Assembly (NCBI RefSeq): GCF_009707515.1
Contig: NZ_WLYI01000020.1
Location: forward strand, 1 to 64,000
Direction: 5' to 3'
DNA length: 64,000 nt
Source of the DNA: Pseudomonas karstica
Lineage (GTDB): Bacteria; Pseudomonadota; Gammaproteobacteria; Pseudomonadales; Pseudomonadaceae
The notes below the pieces were generated by a model. The model did no database searches, was not told the origin of the DNA, and saw only the letters and a program-made list of their open reading frames with translations. Within the stretch, counting starts at the first letter, position 1, and each line of letters begins with the position of its first letter. The position numbers were made by a program, and so were the translations under genes. Of this stretch, positions 34,347-41,587 are shown in pieces.

Positions 34347-34757
34347 ATGCAAGATCGTCAGATCATCGTTCCAGATAACATGCGACTACTTTCAGAACAG
34401 GCCGGTTATGCGCCAGCTGTGAAGGTGGGCCGAACACTCTATTGCGCAGGCCAAGTAGGCCGTACGCCTGGGCTGTCAGTTATTGAAGACCCAGAGCAGC
34501 AGTTTTTTGCGGCGTGGGAAAATCTCCGCCTCGTCCTGGCGGCTGGCGGCTGTGAATTTGAAGATGTTGTCGAAATGACGACTTATCACATCGAATTACA
34601 ACGCTACATGCCACTGTTCAGAAACGTGAAGGATAAAGTCTTTCCAAGGAGCACCTGTGCATGGACATGCATTGGCGTCAGTGAGCTCGCCAAGCCGGGA
34701 CTGTTAGTGGAGATCAAGTGCATCGCGGTGCATCGCGAATCGTTACTGCACCGGTAG
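34347..34757 (+). CDS. RidA/YjgF-family protein
   Basis: 136 residues from the ATG used here (143 from an ATG at 34326). The family pattern is clear: GRTLYCAGQVGRTPG, QFFAAWENLRLVLAAGGCEFEDVVEMTTYHIEL and a C-terminal PRSTCAWTCIGVSELAKPGLLVEIKCIAV, retaining the arginine and the glutamate used by RidA to handle reactive enamines/imines. Such proteins deaminate 2-aminoacrylate or related imines, protecting PLP enzymes, or act in catabolic pathways. Neither start has a good ribosome-binding site. Its last 15 bases overlap the end of the convergent lipoprotein gene. Confidence 0.82.
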   Translation: MQDRQIIVPDNMRLLSEQAGYAPAVKVGRTLYCAGQVGRTPGLSVIEDPEQQFFAAWENLRLVLAAGGCEFEDVVEMTTYHIELQRYMPLFRNVKDKVFPRSTCAWTCIGVSELAKPGLLVEIKCIAVHRESLLHR

Positions 34758-35498
34758 GAAATTCATCAGCAACAAGCTTTGCGCGTAATTGAGACCAATG
34801 CGCCGATAGCGCTCATCAAGCATCTGGGTCAACAGGTCAAGGCGCGCGACTATCTTGCCGAACTCAACGGCAAAACTGAGGTTGCTGGCCTCCTCCGAGA
34901 TCTCGTTGGAAAACAACAATAATACGCCGTTGGCATCCTGACGCTGGCTGAGCAGCCAAGTAGCCTTTTCGATATTACGCGCGGCATTACTAACGAACTG
35001 CGGATTGATCGAGTTCGTCATATAAAACTCGGTGCGCCCACCGTGTGCGGTAACGAGCATGCTCCCGATCGCGTAGATAAAGGCTCCAACCCGATCGCCG
35101 CGAAACTGCGGACTCAAGGAATAGCTCAGAGCCTCCAGGTCGCGACGCTCCCCAAGGGCGGGCAGTGGTTGACGTAGCTCGATGGCCTGACGGATTTCCC
35201 GAGCAGCGCTTACAGCATCTAGATATCCCGATTGACGCCACTGGTTGGGGTTACGCAGATAGAGCTTGTTCATTAGTAAATACAGGCTTTGCAGGTTGTC
35301 GTGCATGCCTAGGGTAGCCATACGATCGACGCTGGTCTGGAAGAACTCATCAGGCTTGCCGTCAGTGAACTGCTTGGCGATATCGCGTCCCTGTTGCTGG
35401 CTGCAACCGAGGATACAGAGCATGAAAACGGCAACCAGCGTCAGCGGCCGACGCATCCATCGAGTGACAAAAACAGGTAACGTGCAATTCATCGGCAC
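34743..35498 (-). CDS. Putative lipoprotein of unknown function
   Basis: 251 residues from a GTG start; ATGs at 35492 and 35456 are alternatives, the last giving the neatest signal peptide (MRRPLTLVAVFMLCILGCSQQQ) with lipobox Ile-Leu-Gly-Cys. The mature part is helical with no cysteines: LQSLYLLMNKLYLRNPNQWRQSGYLDAVSAAREIRQAI, RGDRVGAFIYAIGSMLVTAHGG and a leucine-rich C-terminus. I do not recognise the family. Residue +2 after the lipobox Cys is Ser, which favours outer-membrane sorting. Convergent with and overlapping the ridA-like gene by 15 bases. Confidence 0.7.
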   Translation of the reverse strand: MPMNCTLPVFVTRWMRRPLTLVAVFMLCILGCSQQQGRDIAKQFTDGKPDEFFQTSVDRMATLGMHDNLQSLYLLMNKLYLRNPNQWRQSGYLDAVSAAREIRQAIELRQPLPALGERRDLEALSYSLSPQFRGDRVGAFIYAIGSMLVTAHGGRTEFYMTNSINPQFVSNAARNIEKATWLLSQRQDANGVLLLFSNEISEEASNLSFAVEFGKIVARLDLLTQMLDERYRRIGLNYAQSLLLMNFLPVQ

Positions 35499-35739
35499 CA
35501 GGTCTGGTTCTTCTGTCCACGCATGGAATTAGTGTGGCTGGGACAGACATAGATCTAGAAAATTACAAAAAGTGCGATAGGCAGGGTCAGATTAAAGATA
35601 GACCATGACCCAACGGGACAGGTCAGGGCCTGTTCCAACAGCTCTTGAGCGAACTTTTCACACGGAAAGCCTTGAACAAATAGTTAAGAAGTTCAAAGAG
35701 GCGACTATAGCGAAAACCTCCGTATTATTTGCCGATACG

Positions 35740-36435
35740 TTAATGATGCGGATCTCGATGGCTCTCAATAAGCGGCCCACTTCCCATTCCACCGCCGCCG
35801 TCACCGCCCGAGCCCCCGCCTTTACCTGCGCCCTTTGATTCCCCTTTGCTGCCACCCGAAGAGGACGGGCGAGCCGGCCCCTGTTTCGGAATCGAAAGCT
35901 GAGCGGGTATAGGCTCAAGATTGAGAACGACGCGGATGAAGTCACGCAGAGAAGTGACCAATTCGGCGGTATGAATGGGACGGCCTGCGACAAGTTCTGT
36001 GGCAGCGACCGCTGCCAGGCGAACCTGCTCTTCAGTACCCAGTAGGATAATGTCGGAAAGCGCCGCTTCGACGGCGTCGCGTACTCGCCTTGACCGGTCA
36101 CCGTTGTTTGGTCCAGCAAAAGCCTGCGCAAACGTGGCCTCCTGGCCTGGATCCGGTTCGGTCGTATTCGTAACTGTTTCCTCGGCTCTACGTTTCAAAT
36201 CCCGCAGATGGGTGGGATCAACCTCAAGGTTTCCGGTAAAGGAGCCTCCCAAAGTCTTGTAGCCAGCTATAAGTGTGCGCAAACGTTCGTTGATTTGGCG
36301 GTTTTCGCGTTCTCGCCGTTGCTGGATTGTCTGCATCACTAGCAGACGAATGCCAACCCCGACAACGGTTATCAGGACGAGCCCGAAGAGCGTTGAGAGG
36401 ATGCCTTCCCAAGAGCTGAAATCCAAATTGCGCAT
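35740..36435 (-). CDS. Single-span membrane protein with Gly/Ser-rich tail, unknown function
   Basis: 231 residues. One membrane helix (about 12-34, GILSTLFGLVLITVVGVGIRLLV) is followed by a probable coiled coil (QTIQQRRERENRQINERLRTLI), a helical cytoplasmic domain (about 90-175: RRVRDAVEAALSDIILLGTEEQVRLAAVAATELVAG...LVTSLRDFIRVVLNLEPIP) and a disordered tail of about 45 residues of Gly, Ser, Lys and Pro (GGSKGESKGAGKGGGSGGDGG). The start at 36435 is backed by CTGGAG. No family recognised. It stands alone within the accessory region. Confidence 0.7.
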   Translation of the reverse strand: MRNLDFSSWEGILSTLFGLVLITVVGVGIRLLVMQTIQQRRERENRQINERLRTLIAGYKTLGGSFTGNLEVDPTHLRDLKRRAEETVTNTTEPDPGQEATFAQAFAGPNNGDRSRRVRDAVEAALSDIILLGTEEQVRLAAVAATELVAGRPIHTAELVTSLRDFIRVVLNLEPIPAQLSIPKQGPARPSSSGGSKGESKGAGKGGGSGGDGGGGMGSGPLIESHRDPHH

Positions 36436-36661
36436 GTTGACTCCAGTTTTTGAAAGCAGGCTGGGTGAGCCAGGCTTTTTCGGATTGGACCTTTAGCACC
36501 TAATTAAGGTGAGTGCTTGAGAGGTCTGAATCGCCCCGGGTTTTCTAGACACCTTGCAAGCCCCCAATGACCGGTATAGAAAATCTGGTCGCGCAGAAGC
36601 TTACTGCCAAAACCAATAACAGCCATTCGCAGGACCTGGCCAAGTGTCCAGTTGACTCTGC

Positions 36662-37273
36662 TTAATCATAGGCAAACTGGTCAATCAACCCGAGACGCGG
36701 AACATGTGTGTTTGGCCGCAGTAGCGCACCGGGAGCGATGACTGCGTTCGCCCCGATTTTGCAACCATCGCCGACCAAGGCACCGAATTTATTAACGCCT
36801 GTCTCAATCACATTATCTGCATGGCGGACTTTGATATCCGCACCCTCTAGCTCGTTGCGATAATTGGCTATGATTGCACCTGCTTCGATATTCACGCTCT
36901 CGCCAATCAATGAGTCGCCGACAAAGTTGAAGTGTGCCAGCTTGCTTGCGCCAAGTATGAAACTGCTTTTGACTTCGCAGCTTGGGCCTACAATGCAATT
37001 ATTGCCGAGATAAACGCCTCCACGCAGATAGGCGCCCGCAGCCACGAAAGAACCTGCGCCGATGATAATCGCGCCCTTTAATACGGCTCCTTGCTCAACA
37101 ACGGCAGTTTCGTGAATGGCACAGTTTCCATGGCGTCGATAACCTGCACCAAGCCGCTCCAGCAAAATCAGAACTTGGTTTTCGCAGTCTTGGGAGACCA
37201 GCCAAGCGGTAGGGGGAGCTAGGCCCAACAAGGGCCACCGAGCAATAAACGTACTGATCTCAGGTAGTTTCAT
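36662..37273 (-). CDS. Left-handed beta-helix (hexapeptide-repeat) transferase
   Basis: 203 residues. From about residue 50 the protein is a run of hexapeptide repeats ([LIV]-G-x4): HETAVVEQGAVLKGAIIIGAGSFVAAGAYLRGGVYLGNNCIVGPSCEVKSSFILG, continuing VGDSLIGESVNIEAGAIIANYRNE and VGDGCKIGANAVIAPGALLRPN. The ANYR segment and the loop before it resemble the C-terminal acetyltransferase half of GlmU-type proteins; no N-terminal nucleotidyltransferase is present. It probably transfers an acyl group to a sugar or nucleotide-sugar, or has a structural role. No glycan cluster surrounds it. Start taken at ATG 37273. Confidence 0.8.
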   Translation of the reverse strand: MKLPEISTFIARWPLLGLAPPTAWLVSQDCENQVLILLERLGAGYRRHGNCAIHETAVVEQGAVLKGAIIIGAGSFVAAGAYLRGGVYLGNNCIVGPSCEVKSSFILGASKLAHFNFVGDSLIGESVNIEAGAIIANYRNELEGADIKVRHADNVIETGVNKFGALVGDGCKIGANAVIAPGALLRPNTHVPRLGLIDQFAYD

Positions 37274-37643
37274 CAAAAATTATCCAAGCAATAAGATACG
37301 AAAAGCCCCACGTTCCTGACGTTAAGGTCAATTGTGTTCTCTGAATATTCAAGTGCGCATCATGTCTTGGCTTGAGGGATAGGTAGATGACTTCGCCGGA
37401 CGGCTACGCCCCAATGGCCTATATGGATGTTCCGGTCACACAACAGCGTGATGATGAAGTCACGAATCGAAAAGTCCCGCGCCTTCGTTGCCATGCTCCA
37501 GATCCCCAATTAAACGATGACAACTTGGGAGAATAGGATATCTCGGCGATTGGCGCCCATGGAGTAGCCAAGCTCTCCTCCTTTTCACATCCCTTTCACA
37601 GTCGAGCGCCTATGGTTACCCCAGCTCCTAGTGAACACCTTTT

Positions 37644-37674
37644 AAGCCCGCTCTCCCCATCGCGGGCTTTTCTT
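37644..37674 (+). terminator. Orphan intrinsic terminator
   Basis: AGCCCGC / GCGGGCT with loop TCTCCCCATC, followed by TTTCTTT. No gene is assigned immediately upstream on this strand, so it may end a small RNA or a decayed gene. Confidence 0.7.
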
Positions 37675-37748
37675 TGCCTGCGATTTGGCTCTCGATTAAC
37701 AGCGCCCAGCTAAGCTAGAGAGACTCAACCTTTCGACATTGAGAGATC

Positions 37749-37955
37749 TCAGACAATGCAAGGCCGGCGGCGACTTGATTGAGCTGCCACAGCGTTGAAT
37801 TGGTTTGCGGGTACTCTCTTGCCGCTGGGTGTGAGGCTCACGTAGGTCGAGTTTGAGCTTTTAACATCGACAACAGTCAACGTCCTGTCACCTGCAAGCA
37901 TGCGTAGCAGCCTCGGAAATCGTCGATACTGATGATGCGAGTGCTGCTGGGACAC
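37749..37955 (-). pseudogene. Possible FHA-domain protein remnant
   Basis: A 68-codon frame opening with GTG reads SQQHSHHQYRRFP near its start and then LTVVDVKSSNSTYV and GKRVPANQ. The run D-x-x-S-x-N-(G/S)-T-x-V followed by a G-K-R-x-P turn resembles the phosphothreonine-binding end of an FHA domain, and VSQQHS resembles the earlier SR-x-H strand. The frame is open for a further 31 codons upstream. It lacks the N-terminal strands and any partner gene, and has no good ribosome-binding site. I treat it as a relic at low confidence; it may be chance. Confidence 0.3.
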
Positions 37956-38079
37956 AGCAAACAGGAGATCACCAAGAGGGTTTACAGGAGGATCGGCGCG
38001 ACCGCGAAACCATCCAAATAGGCAAAGCTTCGGAACTCATACAAAAACCGGAGCAACCCTTCTCAAACCCCAGAAACGC

Positions 38080-38106
38080 AAAAGCCCCGCGTTAACGGGG
38101 CTTTTG
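38080..38106 (-). terminator. Terminator after tRNA-Ser
   Basis: AAAAGCCCCG-CGTTAA-CGGGGCTTTT, nine bases beyond the CCA end of the tRNA gene on the minus strand. It is symmetrical, so it could act on both strands. Confidence 0.9.
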
Positions 38107-38114
38107 TGTAAATT

Positions 38115-38205
38115 TGGCGGGAAACCAGGGATTCGAACCCTGGGAACGCTATTAACGTTCGCCGGTTTTCAAGACCGGTGCATTCAACCACTCTGCCAAT
38201 TTCCC
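38115..38205 (-). tRNA. tRNA-Ser (anticodon UGA)
   Basis: 91 bases on the minus strand including an encoded CCA. Acceptor stem GGGAAAT pairs with GTTTCCC, followed by discriminator G. The anticodon stem-loop is ACCGG-TCTTGAAAA-CCGG with anticodon TGA. A long variable arm (GAACG-TTAATAG-CGTTC) identifies the serine class, and the T-arm CCAGG-GTTCGAAT-CCCTGG is perfect. It reads UCA and, by wobble, UCG/UCU codons. It stands alone with a terminator. Confidence 0.97.
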
Positions 38206-38357
38206 TTATGCAACACAGGATTAGAATAGCCCATCCTGTCTCAGCGGGCGCCATAATACCCGAATGAAACACACTGTCAAACTCTCGCCATCGCTTGTTA
38301 CAGAGCGTCTGTTATGATCTTTGCGACTGAACGTTTCAAAACTGAAGGAGTGTCGCC

Positions 38358-39029
38358 ATGCGCGAACAGAATTACGCAGTGAATGGCAACGCGCAGGCTG
38401 AGCAGCTAGAGGTTAGCCGCGTCCTGCGCAATACTTACGGCTTGCTCGCTCTTACTCTCGCATTCAGCGGCGTGATGGCCTACGTTGCCCAGCAGATGCG
38501 CGTCGGCTACCCAAATATTTTTGTTGTGCTGATCGGCTTTTATGGCCTGTTTTTCCTGACCAACAAGCTACGTGACTCGGCCTGGGGCCTGGTGTCGGCG
38601 TTTGCCTTGACTGGTTTCATGGGCTTCCTGCTGGGCCCGATCCTCAACCGTTACCTGGGTATGCAGGGCGGCGCGGAAGTGGTCAGCTCGGCGTTCGCCA
38701 TGACGGCACTGGTGTTTGGTGGCCTGTCGGCTTACGTGCTGATCAGCCGCAAGGACATGAGCTTCCTGGGTGGTTTCATCACCGCCGGCTTCTTTGTGTT
38801 GCTGGCGGCGGTACTGGCCGGCCTGTTCTTCCAGATCAGCGGCCTGCAACTGGCGATCAGCGCAGGTTTTGTACTGTTTTCCTCGGCCTGCATCCTGTTC
38901 CAGACCAGCGCAATCATTCATGGTGGCGAGCGCAACTACATCATGGCGACCATCAGCCTGTATGTATCGATCTACAACCTGTTCATCAGCTTGTTGCAGA
39001 TCTTCGGCATCATGAGCCGCGACGACTGA
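38358..39029 (+). CDS. Bax inhibitor-1/YccA-family membrane protein
   Basis: 223 residues with seven membrane helices. After a short polar N-terminus (MREQNYAVNGNAQAEQLEVSRVLRNTYGLLALTLAFSG) come tightly packed segments through to SLYVSIYNLFISLLQIFGI. The family name is UPF0005/BI-1; E. coli YccA interacts with and modulates the FtsH protease, and others leak calcium in a pH-dependent way. In Pseudomonas this gene regularly precedes tusDCBE, as here. TGAAGGAG stands seven bases upstream, and a strong terminator (39044-39069) follows, so it is its own unit. Confidence 0.93.
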   Translation: MREQNYAVNGNAQAEQLEVSRVLRNTYGLLALTLAFSGVMAYVAQQMRVGYPNIFVVLIGFYGLFFLTNKLRDSAWGLVSAFALTGFMGFLLGPILNRYLGMQGGAEVVSSAFAMTALVFGGLSAYVLISRKDMSFLGGFITAGFFVLLAAVLAGLFFQISGLQLAISAGFVLFSSACILFQTSAIIHGGERNYIMATISLYVSIYNLFISLLQIFGIMSRDD

Positions 39030-39043
39030 TCGCAGTGCCATGC

Positions 39044-39070
39044 AAAAAGCCCGCTTCGGCGGGCTTTTTG
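39044..39070 (+). terminator. Intrinsic terminator after the BI-1 family gene
   Basis: AAAAAGCCCGC-TTCG-GCGGGCTTTTT, a textbook tetraloop hairpin with T tract 15 bases after the stop codon. Confidence 0.95.
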
Positions 39071-39131
39071 TTGTCTACGGCTTTATCATTGGCCCAGGTT
39101 TGAAGACCATCTTGTCCATGAAGAGTGTTCC

Positions 39132-39524
39132 ATGAAGTTCGCGATTGCGCTTTTCTCCGCTGCCCATGCGCCCTCCTCGCGCCGCGCCCTGCTGTTCGCC
39201 CAGGCGGCGCTGGCTGGCGGACATGAGATTGTGCGGTTGTTTTTTTATCAGGATGGCGTCTACAGCGCCTCCAACAACATTGTTGCGCCACAGGACGAAC
39301 AGGATATCGCCAGCCAATGGCGTGCCTTTGTCAGCGAGCATCAGCTCGATGGCGTTGTGTGCATTGCGGCGGCCTTGCGTCGTGGGGTATTGAATGCCGA
39401 AGAGGCAACGCGCTACCAGCGCAGTGCAGTGAACCTGGAAGCGCCCTGGGCATTGTCCGGCCTTGGCCAACTGCATGATGCCGCCCAGGCCGCTGACCGC
39501 TTGATCTGCTTTGGAGGGCCGTGA
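39132..39524 (+). CDS. tusD: Sulfur relay subunit TusD (DsrE family)
   Basis: 130 residues. TusD passes sulfur from TusA within the TusBCD complex toward TusE and finally MnmA, which makes 2-thiouridine in tRNA. The acceptor cysteine is Cys77 in LDGVVCIAAALRRG, and HEIVRLFFYQDGVYSASN is the conserved strand-loop of the DsrE fold. First gene of the run tusD-tusC-tusB-tusE-ybiB, with a start that follows AAGAGTGTTCC. The enzyme using this sulfur, MnmA, is at 62037-63161 in this window. Confidence 0.95.
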   Translation: MKFAIALFSAAHAPSSRRALLFAQAALAGGHEIVRLFFYQDGVYSASNNIVAPQDEQDIASQWRAFVSEHQLDGVVCIAAALRRGVLNAEEATRYQRSAVNLEAPWALSGLGQLHDAAQAADRLICFGGP

Positions 39525-39525
39525 C

Positions 39526-39876
39526 ATGGCGAAATCCTTGTTGGTGATCAGTCGCCAGGCCCCCTGGTCCGGGCCCGGCGCACGCGAAGCATTGGATATC
39601 GTGCTGGCCGGCGGTGCATTTGACTTGCCCATTGGCCTGCTATTTCTCGATGATGGGGTGTTTCAACTGGCCTCGAGCCAAGACGCCAAGGCTGTTCAGC
39701 AGAAAGATCTCAGCGCCAACCTCCAGGCACTGTCACTGTTTGGTGTCGACGAAGTGTTTGCCTGCAGCCACAGCCTTGATGAACGCGGGCTGACTTCCCC
39801 AGGCATTGCCCAGTCTCTGGACAGCGAGCAGATCCAAGAGATGATTGACCGTTACGACCAGGTGATAACCCTCTGA
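39526..39876 (+). CDS. tusC: Sulfur relay subunit TusC
   Basis: 116 residues, DsrF-like. It keeps the family outline (KSLLVISRQAPWSGPGAREALDIVLAGGAFDLPIGLLFLDDGVFQL) and closes the TusBCD heterohexamer. A cysteine occurs in EVFACSHSLDERG. It begins directly after the tusD stop (GTGAC-ATG) and its own stop overlaps the tusB start (TGATG), consistent with coupled translation. Confidence 0.93.
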   Translation: MAKSLLVISRQAPWSGPGAREALDIVLAGGAFDLPIGLLFLDDGVFQLASSQDAKAVQQKDLSANLQALSLFGVDEVFACSHSLDERGLTSPGIAQSLDSEQIQEMIDRYDQVITL

Positions 39877-40169
39877 TGTCGACTTTGCATGTGGTATCCC
39901 ACTCCCCTTTTACCGATAACCGGCTGCAAAGCTGCCTGCGTCTCTGTGGGGCCGAGGATGCAATCCTGCTGTGCGGCGACGGCGCCTATGCCTTGCAACC
40001 CGCCAGCGCCCCCTGCCAAGCCCTTCAAGCCAAAGGTGTGAGAGTGTTTGTTCTGGCCGAAGACAGCCAGGCGCGGAACCTGCTTGTGCCCGCCTGGGCC
40101 GGCAGTATCGATTATCCGGCGTTCGTCCAATTGTCGATCGACTACGACAAGGTCAATACCTGGCTATGA
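39876..40169 (+). CDS. tusB: Sulfur relay subunit TusB
   Basis: 97 residues, DsrH family. Recognisable by STLHVVSHSPF at the start, the ILLCGDGAYAL strand and VRVFVLAEDSQARNL. It is the smallest subunit of the TusBCD complex. It overlaps both neighbours by one to four bases. Confidence 0.92.
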   Translation: MSTLHVVSHSPFTDNRLQSCLRLCGAEDAILLCGDGAYALQPASAPCQALQAKGVRVFVLAEDSQARNLLVPAWAGSIDYPAFVQLSIDYDKVNTWL

Positions 40170-40501
40170 ACACCCTGACCGTAGGTGAGCGCACCCTCGA
40201 ACTGGACAAGGATGGTTACCTCGCCAACCTGAGCGACTGGTCCGCCGATGTAGCTAATGCCCTGGCCGTTGCCGAAGCACTGGAGCTGACCCCTGAACAC
40301 TGGGAAATCCTTGAGTTGCTGCGCGGCTTTTATGCTGAATTCCAGCTGTCACCCGCCACGCGCCCGCTGATCAAGTACACCACCTTGAAGCTGGGCCCGG
40401 AAAAGGGCAACAGCCTGCACCTCAACCGACTGTTCAAAGGCACTCCCGCCAAACTCGCCGCCAAACTGGCGGGCCTGCCCAGGCCGACGAATTGCTTATG
40501 A
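40166..40501 (+). CDS. tusE: Sulfur carrier TusE (DsrC family)
   Basis: 111 residues. The DsrC fold is visible (LDKDGYLANLSDWSADVANALAVAEALELTPEHWEILELLRGFYAEFQLSPATRPLIKYT), and the flexible C-terminal arm ends PRPTNCL with the sulfur-carrying cysteine as the penultimate residue. TusE receives sulfur from TusBCD and hands it to MnmA. An ATG inside the tusB 3' end is the start, giving the family length; reading from earlier codons in that frame would add an unrelated leader. Confidence 0.95.
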   Translation: MNTLTVGERTLELDKDGYLANLSDWSADVANALAVAEALELTPEHWEILELLRGFYAEFQLSPATRPLIKYTTLKLGPEKGNSLHLNRLFKGTPAKLAAKLAGLPRPTNCL

Positions 40502-41499
40502 CTGATTTTGCCCCGTTGATCACCCAAACCCCTGCCGAACATCCGTTTGCCCCGTTCGTGCGCATCCTGGGCAAAGGCAAGCGCGGCGCCCGCAGCCTGA
40601 CCCGTGTCGAGGCCCGGGAAGCCATGGGCATGCTGCTCGACGAAAAAGTCGAAGACACCCAGCTAGGCGCCTTCCTGATGTTGCTGCGGCACAAGGAAGA
40701 AAGCCCGGAAGAACTCGCAGGCTTCACTGAAGCCGTACGCGAACGCTTGAAGGCACCGTCGCTCAACGTTGATATCGACTGGCCGACCTACGCCGGTAAA
40801 AAGCGCCATTTACCCTGGTACTTGCTGGCGGCCAAATGCCTGGCCCAGAACGGCATACGCATCCTGATGCACGGCGGCGGTGCCCATACCGCTGGCCGGC
40901 TCTATACCGAACAGTTGCTGGAAGGCTTGCAGATACCGTTGTGCCGCAACTGGCAGCAAGTCGAGTCGGCCCTTGAACAGGGCAACCTGGCATTTATTCC
41001 GCTAGGGGATTGGGCGCCGCAACTGCAACGCATGATTGACCTGCGTAACACCTTGGGCCTGCGCTCGCCGATCCACTCCCTGGCGCGTATTCTCAATCCA
41101 CTGAATGCCCGTTGTGGCCTGCAAAGCATCTTCCACCCGGGCTACCAGGGCGTACACCGTGATGCCAGTGGCCTGCTGGGTGACAACGTCATTGTGATCA
41201 AGGGTGACGGCGGCGAGATAGAGATCAACCCCGACACCATCAGTCATTTATACGGCACCACGGGTGGCGAAAGCTGGGATGAAGAATGGCCCGCCCTCTC
41301 CGCTCAACGCCACGTCAAACCCGCGGCCCTCGACCCCGAGCACCTGAAGGCAGTGTGGCGCGGCGAGGTAGAGGACAGTTACCCGCAACTGGCACTGATT
41401 GCCACCGTGGCCTTAGCCTTGCGTGGCTTGGGCCACCCACGGGAGCACGCGTTCGAACTGGCCCAGCAATACTGGGATGCCCGGAACAAATCGATTTAA
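40498..41499 (+). CDS. ybiB: YbiB-type protein, TrpD2 (anthranilate phosphoribosyltransferase-like) family
   Basis: 334 residues. Resembles TrpD in fold (DTQLGAFLMLLRHKEESPEELAGFTEAVRERL is the TrpD-like N-terminal helical domain), but the phosphoribosyl-pyrophosphate loop is altered. E. coli YbiB is a dimeric nucleic-acid-binding protein rather than an enzyme. The gene starts in an ATGA overlap with tusE, placing it in the tus operon, an arrangement shared by other pseudomonads. In E. coli, by contrast, ybiB is not linked to tus. Confidence 0.88.
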   Translation: MTDFAPLITQTPAEHPFAPFVRILGKGKRGARSLTRVEAREAMGMLLDEKVEDTQLGAFLMLLRHKEESPEELAGFTEAVRERLKAPSLNVDIDWPTYAGKKRHLPWYLLAAKCLAQNGIRILMHGGGAHTAGRLYTEQLLEGLQIPLCRNWQQVESALEQGNLAFIPLGDWAPQLQRMIDLRNTLGLRSPIHSLARILNPLNARCGLQSIFHPGYQGVHRDASGLLGDNVIVIKGDGGEIEINPDTISHLYGTTGGESWDEEWPALSAQRHVKPAALDPEHLKAVWRGEVEDSYPQLALIATVALALRGLGHPREHAFELAQQYWDARNKSI

Positions 41500-41587
41500 C
41501 CGATCATTAACCCCCAGCCTTTGCGCTGTTTGTTCGATGCCAGACCTTTAGACTGGACTCCAACGCTTATCAGCCAAGGAGTCAGTC

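Larger units (their letters stand above)
37274..38079. other. Gene-poor accessory stretch, about 0.8 kb
   Basis: Contains no convincing full-length gene. It holds a plus-strand terminator (37644-37674) with no assigned gene before it, a 49-codon open frame at about 37387-37536 with a weak Shine-Dalgarno (GAGGGATAGGTAG), and a possible FHA-domain remnant on the minus strand. Base composition is lower in GC than in the flanking housekeeping genes. This looks like decayed horizontally acquired DNA next to the tRNA gene. Confidence 0.5.
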
